A program made the position numbers and the translations under genes. Positions 21,528 through 33,774 of a stretch of 42,384 nucleotides of DNA are shown piece after piece (position 1 is the stretch's first letter; the number at the start of each line of letters is the position of its first letter). Source of the DNA: Cudoniella acicularis (taxonomy: Eukaryota; Ascomycota; Leotiomycetes; Helotiales; Helotiaceae); the NCBI GenBank assembly GCA_013054445.1, contig JAAMPI010000348.1, positions 1-42,384 on the forward strand. Reading direction: 5' to 3'. The notes beneath the pieces were generated by a model. That model did not search any database and had not been told where the DNA came from. It saw only the letters and a program-made list of their open reading frames with translations.

Positions 21528-21929
21528 AGGCATTCGCAATTGTTCTCTCCAAAGCAATGCTCGTCATAGCTAACCGTGATCTCTTCACCAATCTCAATAC
21601 CCTTAGTAGTTATAATCGCCATCCGGGACGTTCCGGTCGTAGTAAATCGAGCATTCGCTTTGCAGTAGTGATTTACAAAACGCAGTAGGTTAAATGCGTA
21701 AGAAGTGACTTTATTTCGAGTCTTTTTTTACAATACTACAGTCGTGCCCCCTTCGATTAAGGTCGTCTTTTTCCTCTTTTGTCAAAATGGCCCATATCCT
21801 GCAAAAATACTTGATTTCCTCGCTACGCCAAATAAAAATCCGTGCAATAATTGCCGCCTTATGTATTGTAACTATATATTGATTCGTGCTCGAAATCTCG
21901 AAGACGCAATTTGGTGTATAAAACCGAAA
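21528..21929 (-). pseudogene. Relic of a SET9/Suv4-20-type histone methyltransferase SET domain
   Basis: One minus-strand frame reads PNCVFEISSTNQYIVTIHKA, SEEIKYFCRIWAILTKEE, DDLNRRGHDCSIVKKTRNK, LLRFVNHYCKANARFTTTG, IEIGEEITVSYDEHCFGENN and CECL. The NHxCxxNA, GEEITVSY and FGxxNCECL motifs in this order are those of SET9-like H4K20 methyltransferases. Upstream a TGA (21930-21932) interrupts the frame. Downstream, directly after CECL, the sequence changes to the glycosidase-like relic, so the post-SET region is lost. Confidence 0.75.
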
Positions 21930-21932
21930 TCA

Positions 21933-22561
21933 TTCTCGATAGTTGCTATAATATCCTTGTCCTTCGAATAAAGGTTGCCATACAAAAGCACATTAGGTTT
22001 TAGCTTGCTAATACTTAATGGCCGCTTTTCATTGGATATTCGAGCCTAGCTTTATTTTGCGCACTTTTGACAGCTTGGCAAACTGAACCCTTTGAATAAT
22101 CAAGGCTCGAATTCACAAACCAAGTTATATTTCTGGTATTTTATTTGATTAAGCTAGGATCTTAGTTCTTTAGTTTCTATGTTTGGCCTGTAATTTTGCG
22201 AGATTTTCCCGCATTAACAATTGAAATTTAAACTTCTTGGAGTTTCCCTTGGCAAGAATGACACTCGTGAAGACATAATCTCCAGGCTCCATCGGAACAT
22301 GTGCAAAAGAAATGGGCACACTCATTTTTGGAATTTGAAATCGAAACGCGCGGGTTTCCGGCCATTATCTAATACTTCATAAAATATCACTTACAAAACA
22401 ATGTGTGGGTACCTTACATAAAACGTAAACTTTTCCATGCCCACTGCTTAATCAAAGCCTGTTGCTGCAACTTACTTTTAACAATGCAATTTGAAACTCG
22501 GCGCCTGAAGTACGCCGTCGCCTTGAAACCCAAAACGATACACTCACGATCACTAATATTG
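21933..22561. other. Intergenic, decayed sequence
   Basis: It may include more of the SET relic upstream, but stops in all frames prevent a call. It ends at the stop of the Pth11-like gene. Confidence 0.4.
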
Positions 22562-23888
22562 CTAACTAGCTTCATCATCTTTTGCTCTTCTGCTCGGTTC
22601 CTCCTGGCTTTCTATTCTGCTCTCCAAAAATATAAACTCGGTCTGTTTCTTGATCGTGTGGGGATAATTGTCAAACTCAATATCCTCCTTCGTAGATGTG
22701 ATTGTAGAGGTTGTTTGAGCCTTCGCTTGGCCGGTGAGGTTGAGTGATGGCTCACTTGTTCTGAAATATCCTGTTCGTGATGGATATGGGGGGTTGCTCA
22801 AGACTTGAGAATCGTCGGGCGGGTTGAGGCCATACCGAAAATGCTTGTAAATGCTGCGACCGCAAGCTGCGTTTGCGCCGATGATGGCCATGTGAAGTTC
22901 GGTACTGAAGGGACTGAAGTTAGCAACTAGAGGAAAGAGATTTTTGAAGTACGCAACACAGGTTGAACTTACTTTGCCCAAATTGCAGCAATACAGTAGT
23001 CATCTGCGTTGAAAACATTAGTCTTTTGAAGTGTCCGTTATGTGTGAGGGGGGCCTACAAGTCAAGTCCGAGGTGGCGATACCCAAAGATGATGCTCTGA
23101 TAGCAGCGCAAGTGGTGGCTCTGGATCCAGTCAGTTGGAGATTACAGCCACAAAGTTGAATATGAAGATAGATCACTTACATCAAACCCAAACTCATCAA
23201 TCCGCAAACCAAGAACTTGTCTCGAAGAGGAATTCTGACACTGTATAAGACGACAATTGGCAGAAAAGAACATATCAAGTCGGTTAAGATGGAGTAGGCT
23301 ATTGATCGTCAGGCATGTTTTTGAGACTCTCGGTGGGCTCCACGTACCAACTTGAAGATAAATCGAATAGATTCTGATCTTGGGATTCCAGCATTTGCCG
23401 GTCGACAGATTCCAGTATGCTTGAACCGGTGAACATTCGGCGAGTAAAATAATAACAGGCAGCAAGTTGGTTGCAATTAAACCAGCCATCATAATCCACA
23501 TTGCAACTTTCGTTCTCGGTGTGTCCTTTATCCGCAAGAGAAGGAGGGCAATTGACATCTTGAGAAGACAAATCGATGGAAATAGAATGAGTTGCGTGTA
23601 CCAGCCTGCCATGACCACCCATATCGTATCTTCGTCGCTGAGATACCAAACATGCCTGCCATTGCCGTGAAAGACACTTGCTATCTGTATTCCCGTTCGC
23701 ACTAGTGTAAAAAGAGTCGTTGGGACCATAAGGTAATCATCCCAACCTAACTGGCGATGAGCTCTTCGAACCCAACATCTCAAAAATGTCGCCGTAAATG
23801 AGAGGACTGTGAGGATGCATGTGAGAATGAGGAATAATGGGCCTTTATCGACATCAGGCGGGAGTGGATTTGGGGGAATAGTGGTCAT
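22562..23888 (-). CDS. Pth11-like integral membrane protein (fungal rhodopsin-fold domain), five exons
   Basis: Exons 23888-23348, 23298-23181, 23120-23059, 23003-22973 and 22904-22562 stay in phase and give 364 residues. It is a seven-helix membrane protein: LFLILTCILTVLSFTATFLR then RRAHRQLGWDDYLM (family signature), the helix containing LFPSICLLKMSIALLLLRI, AYSILTDLICSFLPIVVLYS, LVCGLMSLGLI, and TELHMAIIGANAACGRSIY. The C-terminal cytoplasmic tail of about 90 residues is Ser/Thr-rich. There is no N-terminal CFEM domain. Family members are putative G-protein-coupled receptors, some needed for surface sensing during plant infection; the ligand is unknown. All splice sites are GT-AG. Confidence 0.9.
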
Positions 23889-25990
23889 AATTAGGACGCG
23901 GTTGACTTCGTCGACTTGAAGAATATTAAAGAGGAGTACTCCAGAGCCTAGATGTAATCTTACCTATGTACCATATATCCCGTCCCTCCTCTGGGGCAAA
24001 TGATAGGGCCTGGTGAAGCCACCAGGAAGCGATGATCCCTGCTGAGATTGATTTTTTGTGTCTCATGCAAACGTGCCCTTCCCAGCGCATAGCCGGCACG
24101 ACAAGCAAGCTTCACAGGTTGAGATGCCGAAGTTTGAATGTTTCAAAGCATGGAGGCTCGTACCCGGTAACAACTGCCGAATGAGTTCAAACCTTCGCTA
24201 GATATGAGCGGGTTCATCTTCTGATCAGGAAGTTTGGGGGACAATGTTCTTGGAGACTTTTTGAAATACCCCGAAAACGTATAGATTCTCGTCAATTCAA
24301 GGGATTTGTTTCCACAATAGCGAATTTTAAGCTGTCAAAATTGCAACATATAAGCCTTTGATATAATAAGAGCTTAGGTGTCTCCGTGGGGGTTAGATGT
24401 GTACGCAATCCACTCGCCATCGAATAATTTCGTATGAAAGACCCAAAAATTACCAAATTATCAAGGCAATTTTAAATAGTCCCCAAAATAATAATACCGT
24501 ATCACAAATTAAAATTCGCCACTGTTGGAGAGAAATTCCTTCTGACCGACAATTTTCATTTTCGCAGCACAGTAAAATCGATTGAGGACTTGAAAAAGGT
24601 TAAAATTTTTACAAATGAATTCTGAGAATTCAGTGAGTGATCTTATACACGAGCCTGGCTGCGTCAACTCTCAGTGGACGCGACTTCATTCAGACGAATG
24701 GACTCAATGGAGTTCAAGCTATATCATGGAACTTATAGCTCTCCCTCTGAGAAAGTTGAATCTCTCTCCTAAGTAAGCTCGGAATTCTGGTTCCCATCCC
24801 TTTGTTTGTTATTTGTAGAATCATTCTTCACCTCCATTTACTACCTCCAAAGAATCATGATTTTCTGTCGGCCCTTGAATACAAATGACTAACTTTCTAT
24901 CGGCAGATTTGAGGAGAAGGCGTCGCGTATCGACTCGTATCAACTCGTATCGACTCGTATCGACTCGTAACGCTGAAACCTTGCCGAAGAAAAAATAGGG
25001 GGCTACCCCACAATTAACGTCTCCTAGGTTCGGATGGTGAACCGTTCTGGCGACCAAGCCGAGTAGCTTACCATTTAGCCGAGCGATTTCAGAGGGTTTG
25101 CTGCCCAGCATTTCCGCATTGCTCAGCTCGTAAAATTGTCCGAGACGAAATGAAAAAAGTCGAAGCCCTACTTATCTCTGGCTAAAGGCACGACAAAAAT
25201 CACGCTCATTCTGTAAGCCGTCATCTTTCTCAAACTACTGTATTTATTCTCGGAATTGAAGACGTCCCGAATCTCGATATAAAAAAAGGTACGGTCCGCT
25301 CCTTTTCAACCCATAGGGCCCCGAAACTGGTAGTAAATGAGCCACAGTATGGCCGGGTCCCGCACTGTGGCGGGAGAGCACCGAAGCCATCCCGGTGGCG
25401 CTGTCAACCCCGCCAGACGTGGGTTCTAACGTCCGGAGCAACACCTTAGAACCCCTACGGAAGGGTTCGTCCTTCCGTCGGGAAACTTGAGCTCTTTGAG
25501 AAAATTAAGACCTGTCAATTTGGTTGAGGCTAACGCGGAGAAAATGAAAGCCAGGGCAACCACGTTGCTGGAAGGGCCACACTCTTATACCACGTTCGAG
25601 AAAAGCCTCTAAAATTTTCTACATGCATCTATTACAACAATGCTGGTGGCATCAGTCCAGAATTCATTCACTTCAGTCAAAATAAACCCGGTCACTTTGT
25701 TAGATATATTTCAACTCAACTTTGTTTAATTGTTGGCTTGTCCCTGCCTGGATATTCTTCTCCAACCCTGGACGGAGCGGCGCGAAAACCTAGCTTCAAT
25801 GATCAAAAAAGTGGGGTTCCAATTTATCGAATCCCAAGGGTAAGCATGACGATCACGTTGACAGCATGCACTCTTATATCTGTCTTGAGGCATGCCCCTC
25901 CTTTGATCTACAGGATTCATCGACAAACTCAATACCACTATTGTGTGGCTGTTCATGATGACTCAATTATTTCATCCCGCTACTCGCGCG
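23889..25990. other. Long intergenic region, no gene; GC-rich patch at 25270-25500
   Basis: About 2.1 kb without a supported gene. A four-unit 10-bp tandem repeat lies at 24927-24966. A GC-rich patch near 25,280 begins GGTACGGTCCG, like the inner part of the 20.3-kb MITE end, and holds a CCACAGT..ACTGTGG hairpin, but a second end was not found. Confidence 0.45.
24927..24966. repeat. 10-bp tandem repeat, four units
   Basis: Units GTATCGACTC, GTATCAACTC, GTATCGACTC, GTATCGACTC follow each other directly, with one substitution in unit 2. Confidence 0.85.
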
Positions 25991-27884
25991 ATGACTTCTG
26001 CCCTGAGTCTCCTTGTCCTTCTCTTATTATGCGACTCGACACAAGCTATAACTGCGAACTCTAGCTATGATTTTGTAGGTTAATCCGAGTTTCCAAAATT
26101 CAATTGCTAGAAACTGACCTCAAATTTGCTAATAGATTGTCGTTGGGGGAGGAACTGCTGGTCTCGCCGTTGCTTCACGCCTGAGCCAAGGCCTCCCGGG
26201 AAAATCAATTCTAGTGATAGAAGCTGGACCTGATGCGCCAGATGAACCAAAAATCAATGTCCCCGGCATGAAAGGCTCAACCCTTGGGACAAGTTATGAT
26301 TGGAATTTCACGACAGTTCCCCAGCCAAATGCCGGAAACCGAAAGTGGGGTCAAAACCGTGGAAAAGTCTTGGGTGGAAGTTCAGCACTTAACCTCATGA
26401 CCTGGGATCGCTCCAGTGTATATGAGTACGACATTTGGGAAACTCTTGGAAACTCTGGTTGGAATTGGCAGTCAATGATTGCGGCTATGTTGAAAGTTGA
26501 AACATTCTTCCATTCAAGCAACTACGGAACAGCTGGGGTTGGCTCAACAGGTCCAATTCAAACGCTCATCAACAGATTCGTTCCTACGCATCAAAATTAT
26601 TGGATTCCCGTTATGGAAGCATTGGGAATTAAGAACAATCTGAATTCACTGGGTGGAAATCCATTGGGCGTGATGTTCCAACCTTCCAATATTCGAAATA
26701 GCGACTACAAGCGTTCATACGCTGCTCACAACCCCGGATATCCCTCAGTCGCCAGTTCAAACCTCGAAATTTTGACTAGCACCCGAGTTAAGAAAGTGAA
26801 CTTTGTGCAATGTCGAGGAAATCTTGTTGCCACAGGTGTCACTCTGGAGGACAATACAACAATTGCAGCGACCGGGGAGGTCATTCTCTCTTCGGGGTCT
26901 CTACAAAGTCCTGGTCTTCTCGAGCTCTCTGGTATTGGGAACTCTAGCATTCTCACCGCTAATGGTATTCCAACGCTTTTGGATCTTCCCGGTGTTGGGG
27001 AGAATCTGCAGGACCACATTAGAATTCAGAGTTCATATCAACTACACTCAAACTACACTTCATTCGATATTCTGAGATTCAACGCCACATTTGCCGCAGA
27101 CCAATTGGCTTTGTGGAATTCAAATAATGTCTCTATGTACGACTACACTGGTAGCGGATATTCCTTCTTGACCTGGGACCAAATTGTCAGCAATGACTCC
27201 GCTTTGCTAAGTCTCGCAAAAACAGCTGCGGTAAACCCTCTCACCTCCTCACCTGCCGAAAAGACCAGGGCGAAAGTCCTTCTTGATTACCTCGAGAATA
27301 AATCCAATGTCGTCCCACAACTAGAAATCGTATTTTCCGACGGCTATACTGGTGTCAAAGGCTACCCCGCTGTAGGCAACCCACTTCGAGGCGCGGAGTA
27401 CTTCACACTCATCGCTGCCGTCCAACATCCTTTCAGCATCGGTTCCGTGCACATCAATTCCTCCATCGACACAGCACCACTCATCAACCCCAACTACTTC
27501 TCTCACGAGTACGACATCCAAGCTATTGTCACCGCAGCCAAGTTCCTCCGTAAGATCGCAAACACCGCTCCCCTGAGTCAAGCCTGGTCTGTGGAATACG
27601 AACCTGGCCTTGATGTGGTTGGCAACGGAACAGACGCTGATGCTCAATGGAGGGATTACGCTATCAACAATACTTTGACCATCTATCATCCTGTTGGCAC
27701 TTGTGCCATGCTTCCAAGAAGCCAACATGGTGTTGTGGATTCTAGTCTCACAGTGTACGGTACACAAAACGTTCGTGTTGTTGATGCGAGTGTGATTCCG
27801 ATTCTTGTATCTGCACATATTCAAACCGCTGTATATGGGATTGCTGAGAGAGCAGCTGCCATGATTATTTCCGCTTGGGAATAA
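25991..27884 (+). CDS. Secreted GMC-family FAD oxidoreductase (AA3-type)
   Basis: Exons 25991-26074 and 26136-27884 (intron GTAGGT..TAATAG, phase 0) give 610 residues. A signal peptide (MTSALSLLVLLLLCDSTQA) leads directly into YDFIVVGGGTAGLAVASRLS, the FAD-binding Rossmann motif. GMC signature 1 is GKVLGGSSALNLMTWDR and signature 2 includes SSGSLQSPGLLELSGIG. The catalytic His lies in YHPVGTCAM (about H546) and the partner His in VSAHIQTAVYGIAE (about H589), the His-His pair seen in aryl-alcohol and glucose oxidase types. It oxidises an alcohol or sugar, passing electrons to O2 or a quinone, outside the cell; the substrate cannot be told from sequence alone. Several N-glycosylation sites are present. 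The gene looks intact. Confidence 0.92.
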
Positions 27885-28365
27885 GTAAGTCTTTACGAAT
27901 GGAGGTTAACCATGAAAATCGGATGAGATGCCTGTGTGTTCTGTCCTGGGAAGGGCGATTCGTTTCAAGTGTATATATTGATACCCCAAAAGTTCTGCAC
28001 GAGTATTGTACATATGCCACTTATGAATATAATCGATAACAAAGCTTGAAGTGGCTCTGCTTCCACCCTCCGTAGTTTACCTGCGCCACAAAACCAACAT
28101 CTGAACGTAAAATAAAATAAAATTCTTGCTTACGTTAGGAATCTCAAGTGTGTGGAAGAATACTCAGCTTACTCGAGTCGTGAATCGCGATTCGAGTAGT
28201 TCGAGTTGAGTGGAGTAGAATCTGAGTCATGATTATTTTTTTTTACCTTGAGTAGAGTACCTGGTTCCTGGTTTCTTAAGTTACTCAAGTTCCTCGAGTT
28301 CCTCGAACAGGGGCAGTGTAGGAGGTGCCCTATTCTCTTGATATATTGAGTTCAACACTCCTCAA
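27885..28365. other. Intergenic between convergent genes; CTCGAG-rich imperfect repeats
   Basis: The segment 28170-28310 is built from short related words (ACTCGAGT, TTCGAGT, GTTCCTCGAG), including AATCGCGATT, giving an imperfectly palindromic low-complexity patch between the GMC and NACHT 3' ends. Confidence 0.5.
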
Positions 28366-31300
28366 TCATGAGTTTGGCGAAGGGTATGCTAAAACACTAT
28401 TATACCACTCTTGTTCATCACCTCCTAGCTCCCTAAGCAACCTATTAAGCCTCGCAAGAATGTCAAACTGAATCCTTTTCCGATCCTCAATTTTAAAATT
28501 CTGGAAATCTTCGCCAGAATCATAAGAACTGTTGTCGTGGTCGTTACTAGAGCCCTTTGATCCACGCACTCCAAAGACGCGGCGAACAACTCTTAGGGCC
28601 GAGTAACACCGTCTCGCAGTCCGAACCCCATTGTGCATAGTGTAGCCTTCCCCGCAACACGCGTTTGGGTTCGCGTTGTGGAGAATAAGTAGCTCGAGCA
28701 TGCGGCCCCATTTCTCGATTTCTTTTCTCCCACTCCGTCGACCGAATGCTGATCCGTATTGAAGCAAGTAAGTTAAAACGTTTTGCCAAGGGGTCCGTCC
28801 ATTGAAGATTTCGTTCGGATTTGCACCATGATTTAGAAGCGTCTCAACCATGTCCGTACTCGTGAAGTCGCGCCCGGGTCGGTCGTCATCTACGTATAGA
28901 GGATAATCAAGGAACGGGCGACCAGCTTTAGAAGGGAGTTCTTGGTGATGGGTGCCAGCCAATTTTGATTGGACATAAAGGAGTAAACCATGTTGTATGG
29001 CAAAAGACAAGAAACAAGTATGAAAGGGGCAACGACGGAAGGCATAGTATGGGATTAAATCAGACCAGTGCGACTCCTTGTAGGGTACCATCTCGCTGAA
29101 TGGCGTAAAGGGTTGGATATCCAGGCCCTCTTCCATCAAAACAATGCGGCTGAAATCGTAAACACTGGGGAAGATAACGTCGATGTGGAATTTCAATGCT
29201 CTATCTAGCTGATCGAGCAAGGTGGTTTGGGATTCTCTAGTGGATCTTTCCGTTAACCGTGCGAAATGCATGGCGCCGTGGACTAGTGACCATAACACTT
29301 TGAGCTGCGAATGTGGTGCTTGAGCGCCAGCTGGGACGCCCTTCTTCCAGGATTTGAGCTGCAATATGTAAGAACTAAGGAGGCTTAGATTTACATTAAA
29401 TCCGGTATTTGCTGTTTGAGCTAAGATGCTGCCCCAGATACTGGGGTGGCCGATGAATTCTCTGGCGGTTTTGTGGATGAATTGAACTCTTGGACCTCTT
29501 CTGTCGATTTCGAGCAGACCCAAGCAACGGCTTCGCAAGCGGAGATCGATCTCTCTTAGTATCTTAGCGGTGTCTAGAGGTTGTATTGGCGCCTTTATCG
29601 CATCCGACGGGGTGTTTATAGTGGCCAAAAATAAAGTGATCGGGTGTAAATAGACTAAATAGAAAGAAGTTTTGGCGGCCGCACTGGATGTGCTGAAGCC
29701 ATGAACAAGTTGAAATAATTTCGAGGCCTCCGTTCGGTACTGGGGATCTATGTTCTTCCACATATAGCTAAACAAGCTGTGAAGATCTCGAGGCAGCGCT
29801 CCGAGCCGGTTTCGCAGTTCCCGAATTCCATCGTAGTTCCGAAGTCCCTCCAGAAGAGATTGGACAACCAGCTTCACCCATAAAAACACACCGTCTGCAG
29901 ATTCGACTACTCCACTTACTAGATCTGACACTCCTTTCTAATCAGTCTCTGTAAGCTCTTGAATCCTCTGGTGTGTTGTAATTTTGTCCTCGACGAAAGC
30001 AGTAATATCCGCAGCTGTTAGGTCTTGAAGTCGGAGTTGAGCATTCTGTTTGAAAGCTTCTTCGAAAGTCGGCAAGGGACGACTGGACAAAAGTAACTTG
30101 ACTCCCGAAATATTCGAAATTGTTTGAAAGTACTCTGCAAGCTCGGACATTTCGGATCCGTCAGCGTCGTATTCATCAAGTCCGTCAATGAGAAGGAAGA
30201 GATTCATTTTTTCCCCTGATTCTCGGAGAGCTAAATTGAAAGCTCTCTTCACCTCGGAGTAACTTGGAAAGTCCCCGAAATCGAAGTCCTCGTTATCAAA
30301 TGCACTAGAAAATGTAACAGATACTAGTTGGGGCTGACGGCTTAAGATCTGGTAAAGCAAAGATTGGAGAAGGCCTTTTCGAGATTTTTGCATCGCTGTT
30401 CCAGTATTCCAAAAGTAATAAGAAGCCTTCACGACAGGCAATCCATTCCTCTCAGCCCAGATATCCAAAACTTGATGGGTTCGAACCTCATCATCCACAA
30501 ACTTCATCAATGTCGATTTTCCAGATCCGGCTTTCCCATTAACCCAGTATATCCCAGTGCCATTTTGCAACCATTCCAAGAAATTATCCCACGGTTTATT
30601 ATAGCATTCGGCGTGTTGGTAAAGCCACTCAAAAGTCTTCTTGTGCGCTTCGGCGATATCTTCATGTCGATCCCTTCTTTGCCTGAAGTCGAGCAAATTC
30701 AAGATTTTCCGTTGGACATTGCGTGGATCTGGTTCCATGTCCCACCTGTTGGTTTGTCTAGATGGAATAAAGACGCTAGAAAGAACGGGTTTATCTTGAA
30801 TTGTTGTAAGCACTTCCTCATGGCGCTGTACTGCTGTTTCCTCATGGTGATCGTGCCGAAGTGAAAGGCTTGCGGTTTGGTGATCGATTTTAGCCTGCAA
30901 ACTGATTCCATTGGCAATAATTGTTTCCATAATCTTCTTGGTGTTATTATCGAATAAACGCCATTGCGCATCGTCTCTGAAAGATGAAAAATCTAGTTCA
31001 GTTTTGATTTGAACTAGAATCCGAAATTGAATCTGCTCCCGGATTGATTCCAACCTCTTCGCCGAGGCTTCGATTTTGTTGCGTTTCCAAGCTGTTTTAG
31101 TCGCTTTCCGAAAACTTTCGAGTCTCCCCGGGTTTGGGCCCGCATTCACACTATCCAGCAGAAGAACGAGTTCGTCCGCGATGAGAATACTTTCGTTTGC
31201 TAACTGATGAAGCTCTGTATTCTCTTCTGTGAGAGCACCTGAGGAATTCAAGGAAGTTGTGAGTTTTGAGTTCAATGACTTGAGGTCAGTAGCAGCGGAT

Positions 31301-31428
31301 TGAAGGTCCGCATGTTGAAGGGTCGTTCTAGCCTTATGAATTTCGGTGGCGGCAATCACCAGCTTTGAGCTGAAGTCGATAACCTGGAGGATATTAGAAG
31401 CCACCCCGAGGACAGCTAGGGCCTCCAT
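28366..31428 (-). pseudogene. NACHT STAND protein (NLR-like) interrupted by one in-frame TAG
   Basis: From the ATG at 31428 the frame runs 496 codons to a TAG at 29940-29938, then continues in the same frame for a further 523 codons to 28366. The N-terminus (MEALAVLGVASNILQVIDFS) is the usual N-terminal domain of fungal STAND proteins. The NACHT domain has P-loop GKAGSGKS (298-305), Walker B FLLIDGLDEYD (411-421) and LLSSRPLPTFEEAF. The post-stop half begins inside the same module (GVVESADGVFLWVKLVVQSL) and carries two ankyrin-like repeats (TLLNHGANPNEIFNGRTPW, LLILHNANPNACC). As written, translation would end at the NACHT boundary. CAG to TAG is a simple explanation. It is a nonsense allele or sequence error; a truncated functional NACHT is possible. 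Confidence 0.8.
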
Positions 31429-32071
31429 TTTTAAGGAAAACGCAATGATGAGGAGCTACAAAAAGTTATTGTTTAGTTGAAAGCAATCGCCTGGTTTTCA
31501 GAGTAGCACCAGGAGAGAAAGAACACAGCCTCACAGAGCCTTGCACAATTCTGCCTTGTCGCTGCAAGTTAAGGCCTTCCCGCATCTCATCAATTAACCG
31601 AACGAATAGATCATGAAAATACGCAGTAAATACTTACCACTGCAAGAAAATCGAAATCGAAATTACTCTCTAAAAAGTAGGCTTGAAGTCCTCATCGATG
31701 TCCAGATTTATTTCAAGAGGGTAAATTTTGGACCTCTTGTTTTTAAACCCCACTTGGGGCAAGAAGAGTGGGAGGGGACAATGCAATAAGAGCTTATTGC
31801 GCTCTAACATAAGAGACTTCGAAGCTAGAGATTTGCAGAAAAAATGCTCGTGGAAAATCACTTTGTAGACTTTTCAATTTTGTCTCTTGATCCAGGCCAT
31901 CTATCACCCTCTAAAAAGCCCAGACAGGTATGCACGATATTCACTGATCTTCCTCCGCCCAAACGCCAGATATAGCAGCCAGCTAAAAGCACATTGCCAC
32001 AAAAGTCAATCTATACCGCATCATAGATGATGCATATCTTATGACTTTGGTTCATCCAGTGATCAGTTAGT
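31429..32071. other. Intergenic, no gene seen
   Basis: The NACHT gene promoter lies at the left; short antisense frames elsewhere show no motif. Confidence 0.45.
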
Positions 32072-33442
32072 TCAGGTCCACTTTTGTACCGCAGTTCCAC
32101 CTCTCTTGAACTCTGCTACATCGCTCAATGCCAAGGATTTATCCGTATGGTCTTTGTTAGGGAATGTAGTAGCTAGAACCCATGGTCGCTCACTGCTTCC
32201 AGGATAGGCTCTCTCGATGAAACCATATACATCGCCGATAGTGTGGGTGGTGTTAAATCTGGCTGGCAGTCGCGTTCCGTTCGCGAGTTGAATTCTCAAC
32301 GAAACCGTGGGTTGTGAGGAGTCAACTTCAGGCTCTGGCACGGAAGTACTGCTCGATGGTGCAGCAGTAGTAGGGGCTGGTGTCGCGGTAGTTGTTGATG
32401 AGGAGGATGCTGCGGGTGTTGGACTTCCTAACCTGTGACCACCACCGGAGAAAGGCTTGTAGACTTTAGGAGGGGCTTTGTAATTCTCTTCATGCTTCAT
32501 AAGCTGGACATCGACTGGTTGGTCTGGGCGAACACCCATCAAATGAAGAGGGGCACGACCTTGGCGAATCATTTGAAGATCGGGAGCATTTTGGGGATCA
32601 TCGAACCGGCGAAGGGGCCCATCCTCAACACTGAATCCGTCCTCCCATAGATGTAAAGTACGGGTTTGCGGTGGTTCTCGCTCTGGCGCTGAAGGGTTGG
32701 GATCTGGAATTATTTGTGAAGGAGTGTCGTCGCCACCGAGAGTTTGGCCTGAGCCGCGAAATCGAGATGCAGGAGCAGAAGATGGTTCTCCACCAGGTCT
32801 TGAAGCGTTTCTGGGAGGTTTTAGCAGATGTCACAAAATCAAGAGGCAGAGAGATTTACGCCTTGGCCTTCTTCAAGATATCATTCACAACCTTTCGTGG
32901 ATCATTTCGATTGGAGTTTGGATCTTGAACAGCAAGTCCAGACTTTTCACCACCTGCAAACAGATCCCTCGGTTGCTTTTCTGGTTCGAAATCAGAGTCA
33001 TCAGAATCATCATCGTCGTCGTGAGCATGCCCATGACCAGAAGAGCCTTGATTCAGCGAACCCAATGTTGCGATACCTCCTCTTCTTGGTGGAGCGGCAG
33101 ATCTTGAACTTGAGCCGACTGTCGGAATAGCTTCTGGGGCAGGTCGGCCATCTAATGTTCGTGGGCCTGTATATGCTTCTGCTTCCTGTGGATCATCTTC
33201 CCCACCTTCTTGTGCACCCGATATGCCTTCTTCTTGCGCCGTGAAGTATTCGGCAGCTGCGCCAGATAAATCCCACCGATTCGCAGAGAGATACTGTTGT
33301 GCCTGGAGGATGGGTTGTCAGCAACGCCTCAAGGAAACATGTAGGTGGAAGGTGAGAAGCTTGAACTTACATCTGATGGCGAGGCGCCGGTGAGCTCGCA
33401 GAACTCTGTGATGAGTTCATCATGACTTGTACTGTCTGCCAT
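32072..33442 (-). CDS. SHP1: Cdc48/p97 adaptor of the Shp1/p47 family (UBA-SEP-UBX)
   Basis: Exons 33442-33371, 33302-32860 and 32810-32072 join in phase to 417 residues. The N-terminal UBA-like domain (HDELITEFCELTGASPSDAQ ... NRWDLSGAAAEYF) is split by the first intron. An acidic linker (DDDDDSDDSDFEPE) follows, then the SEP domain (LHLWEDGFSVEDGPLRRFDD ... LHLMGVRPDQPVDV) and a C-terminal UBX domain (VSLRIQLANGTRLPARFNTT ... RPWVLATTFPN). The family binds ubiquitin and recruits the Cdc48 ATPase to substrates in ER-associated degradation, membrane fusion, autophagy and phosphatase-1 regulation. The gene is intact and of normal length. It diverges from MIM1. Confidence 0.93.
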
Positions 33443-33774
33443 GGTAATGTAGGTTTATTGAGGCACTCTTAATATGTGAGTCGGGAAAATTTTTGTGCGG
33501 GAGGGTGAGGTTGGAGGTGAAATGGAGAATCCAAGGTGTTTGGAAATCGACAAGGCGCGGAGGCAGCTCTTGGAGCGTCACCAAAGCCCCTCGCCAAGCC
33601 ACTTCGGGCATAGAGCTTCACCAGTATCCGTGGACCTCGCTCTCGGAACTTTCCGTCAATATCAAAAGCTTCAAACCCGAACCTTTCTTGGAACAACAAC
33701 ATTTTCCTTCTCACATCCAATTTTTTCGCGGCTGCACAACTGTTCGCCTCTACAAAGGCTTGCAGACGCCCGCC
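33443..33774. promoter_or_regulatory. Divergent promoter region between SHP1 and MIM1
   Basis: The 332 bp between the two start codons must hold both promoters. No TATA box is obvious, as expected for housekeeping genes. Confidence 0.45.

Noticed and set aside
24927..24966. CRISPR-like array
   Set aside because: Units are 10 bp and directly adjacent with no spacers; a simple tandem repeat in a eukaryotic genome.
25244..25444. Minus-strand frame in a GC-rich patch
   Set aside because: Composition explains the open frame; starts from the non-coding GC-rich segment and shows no family signature.
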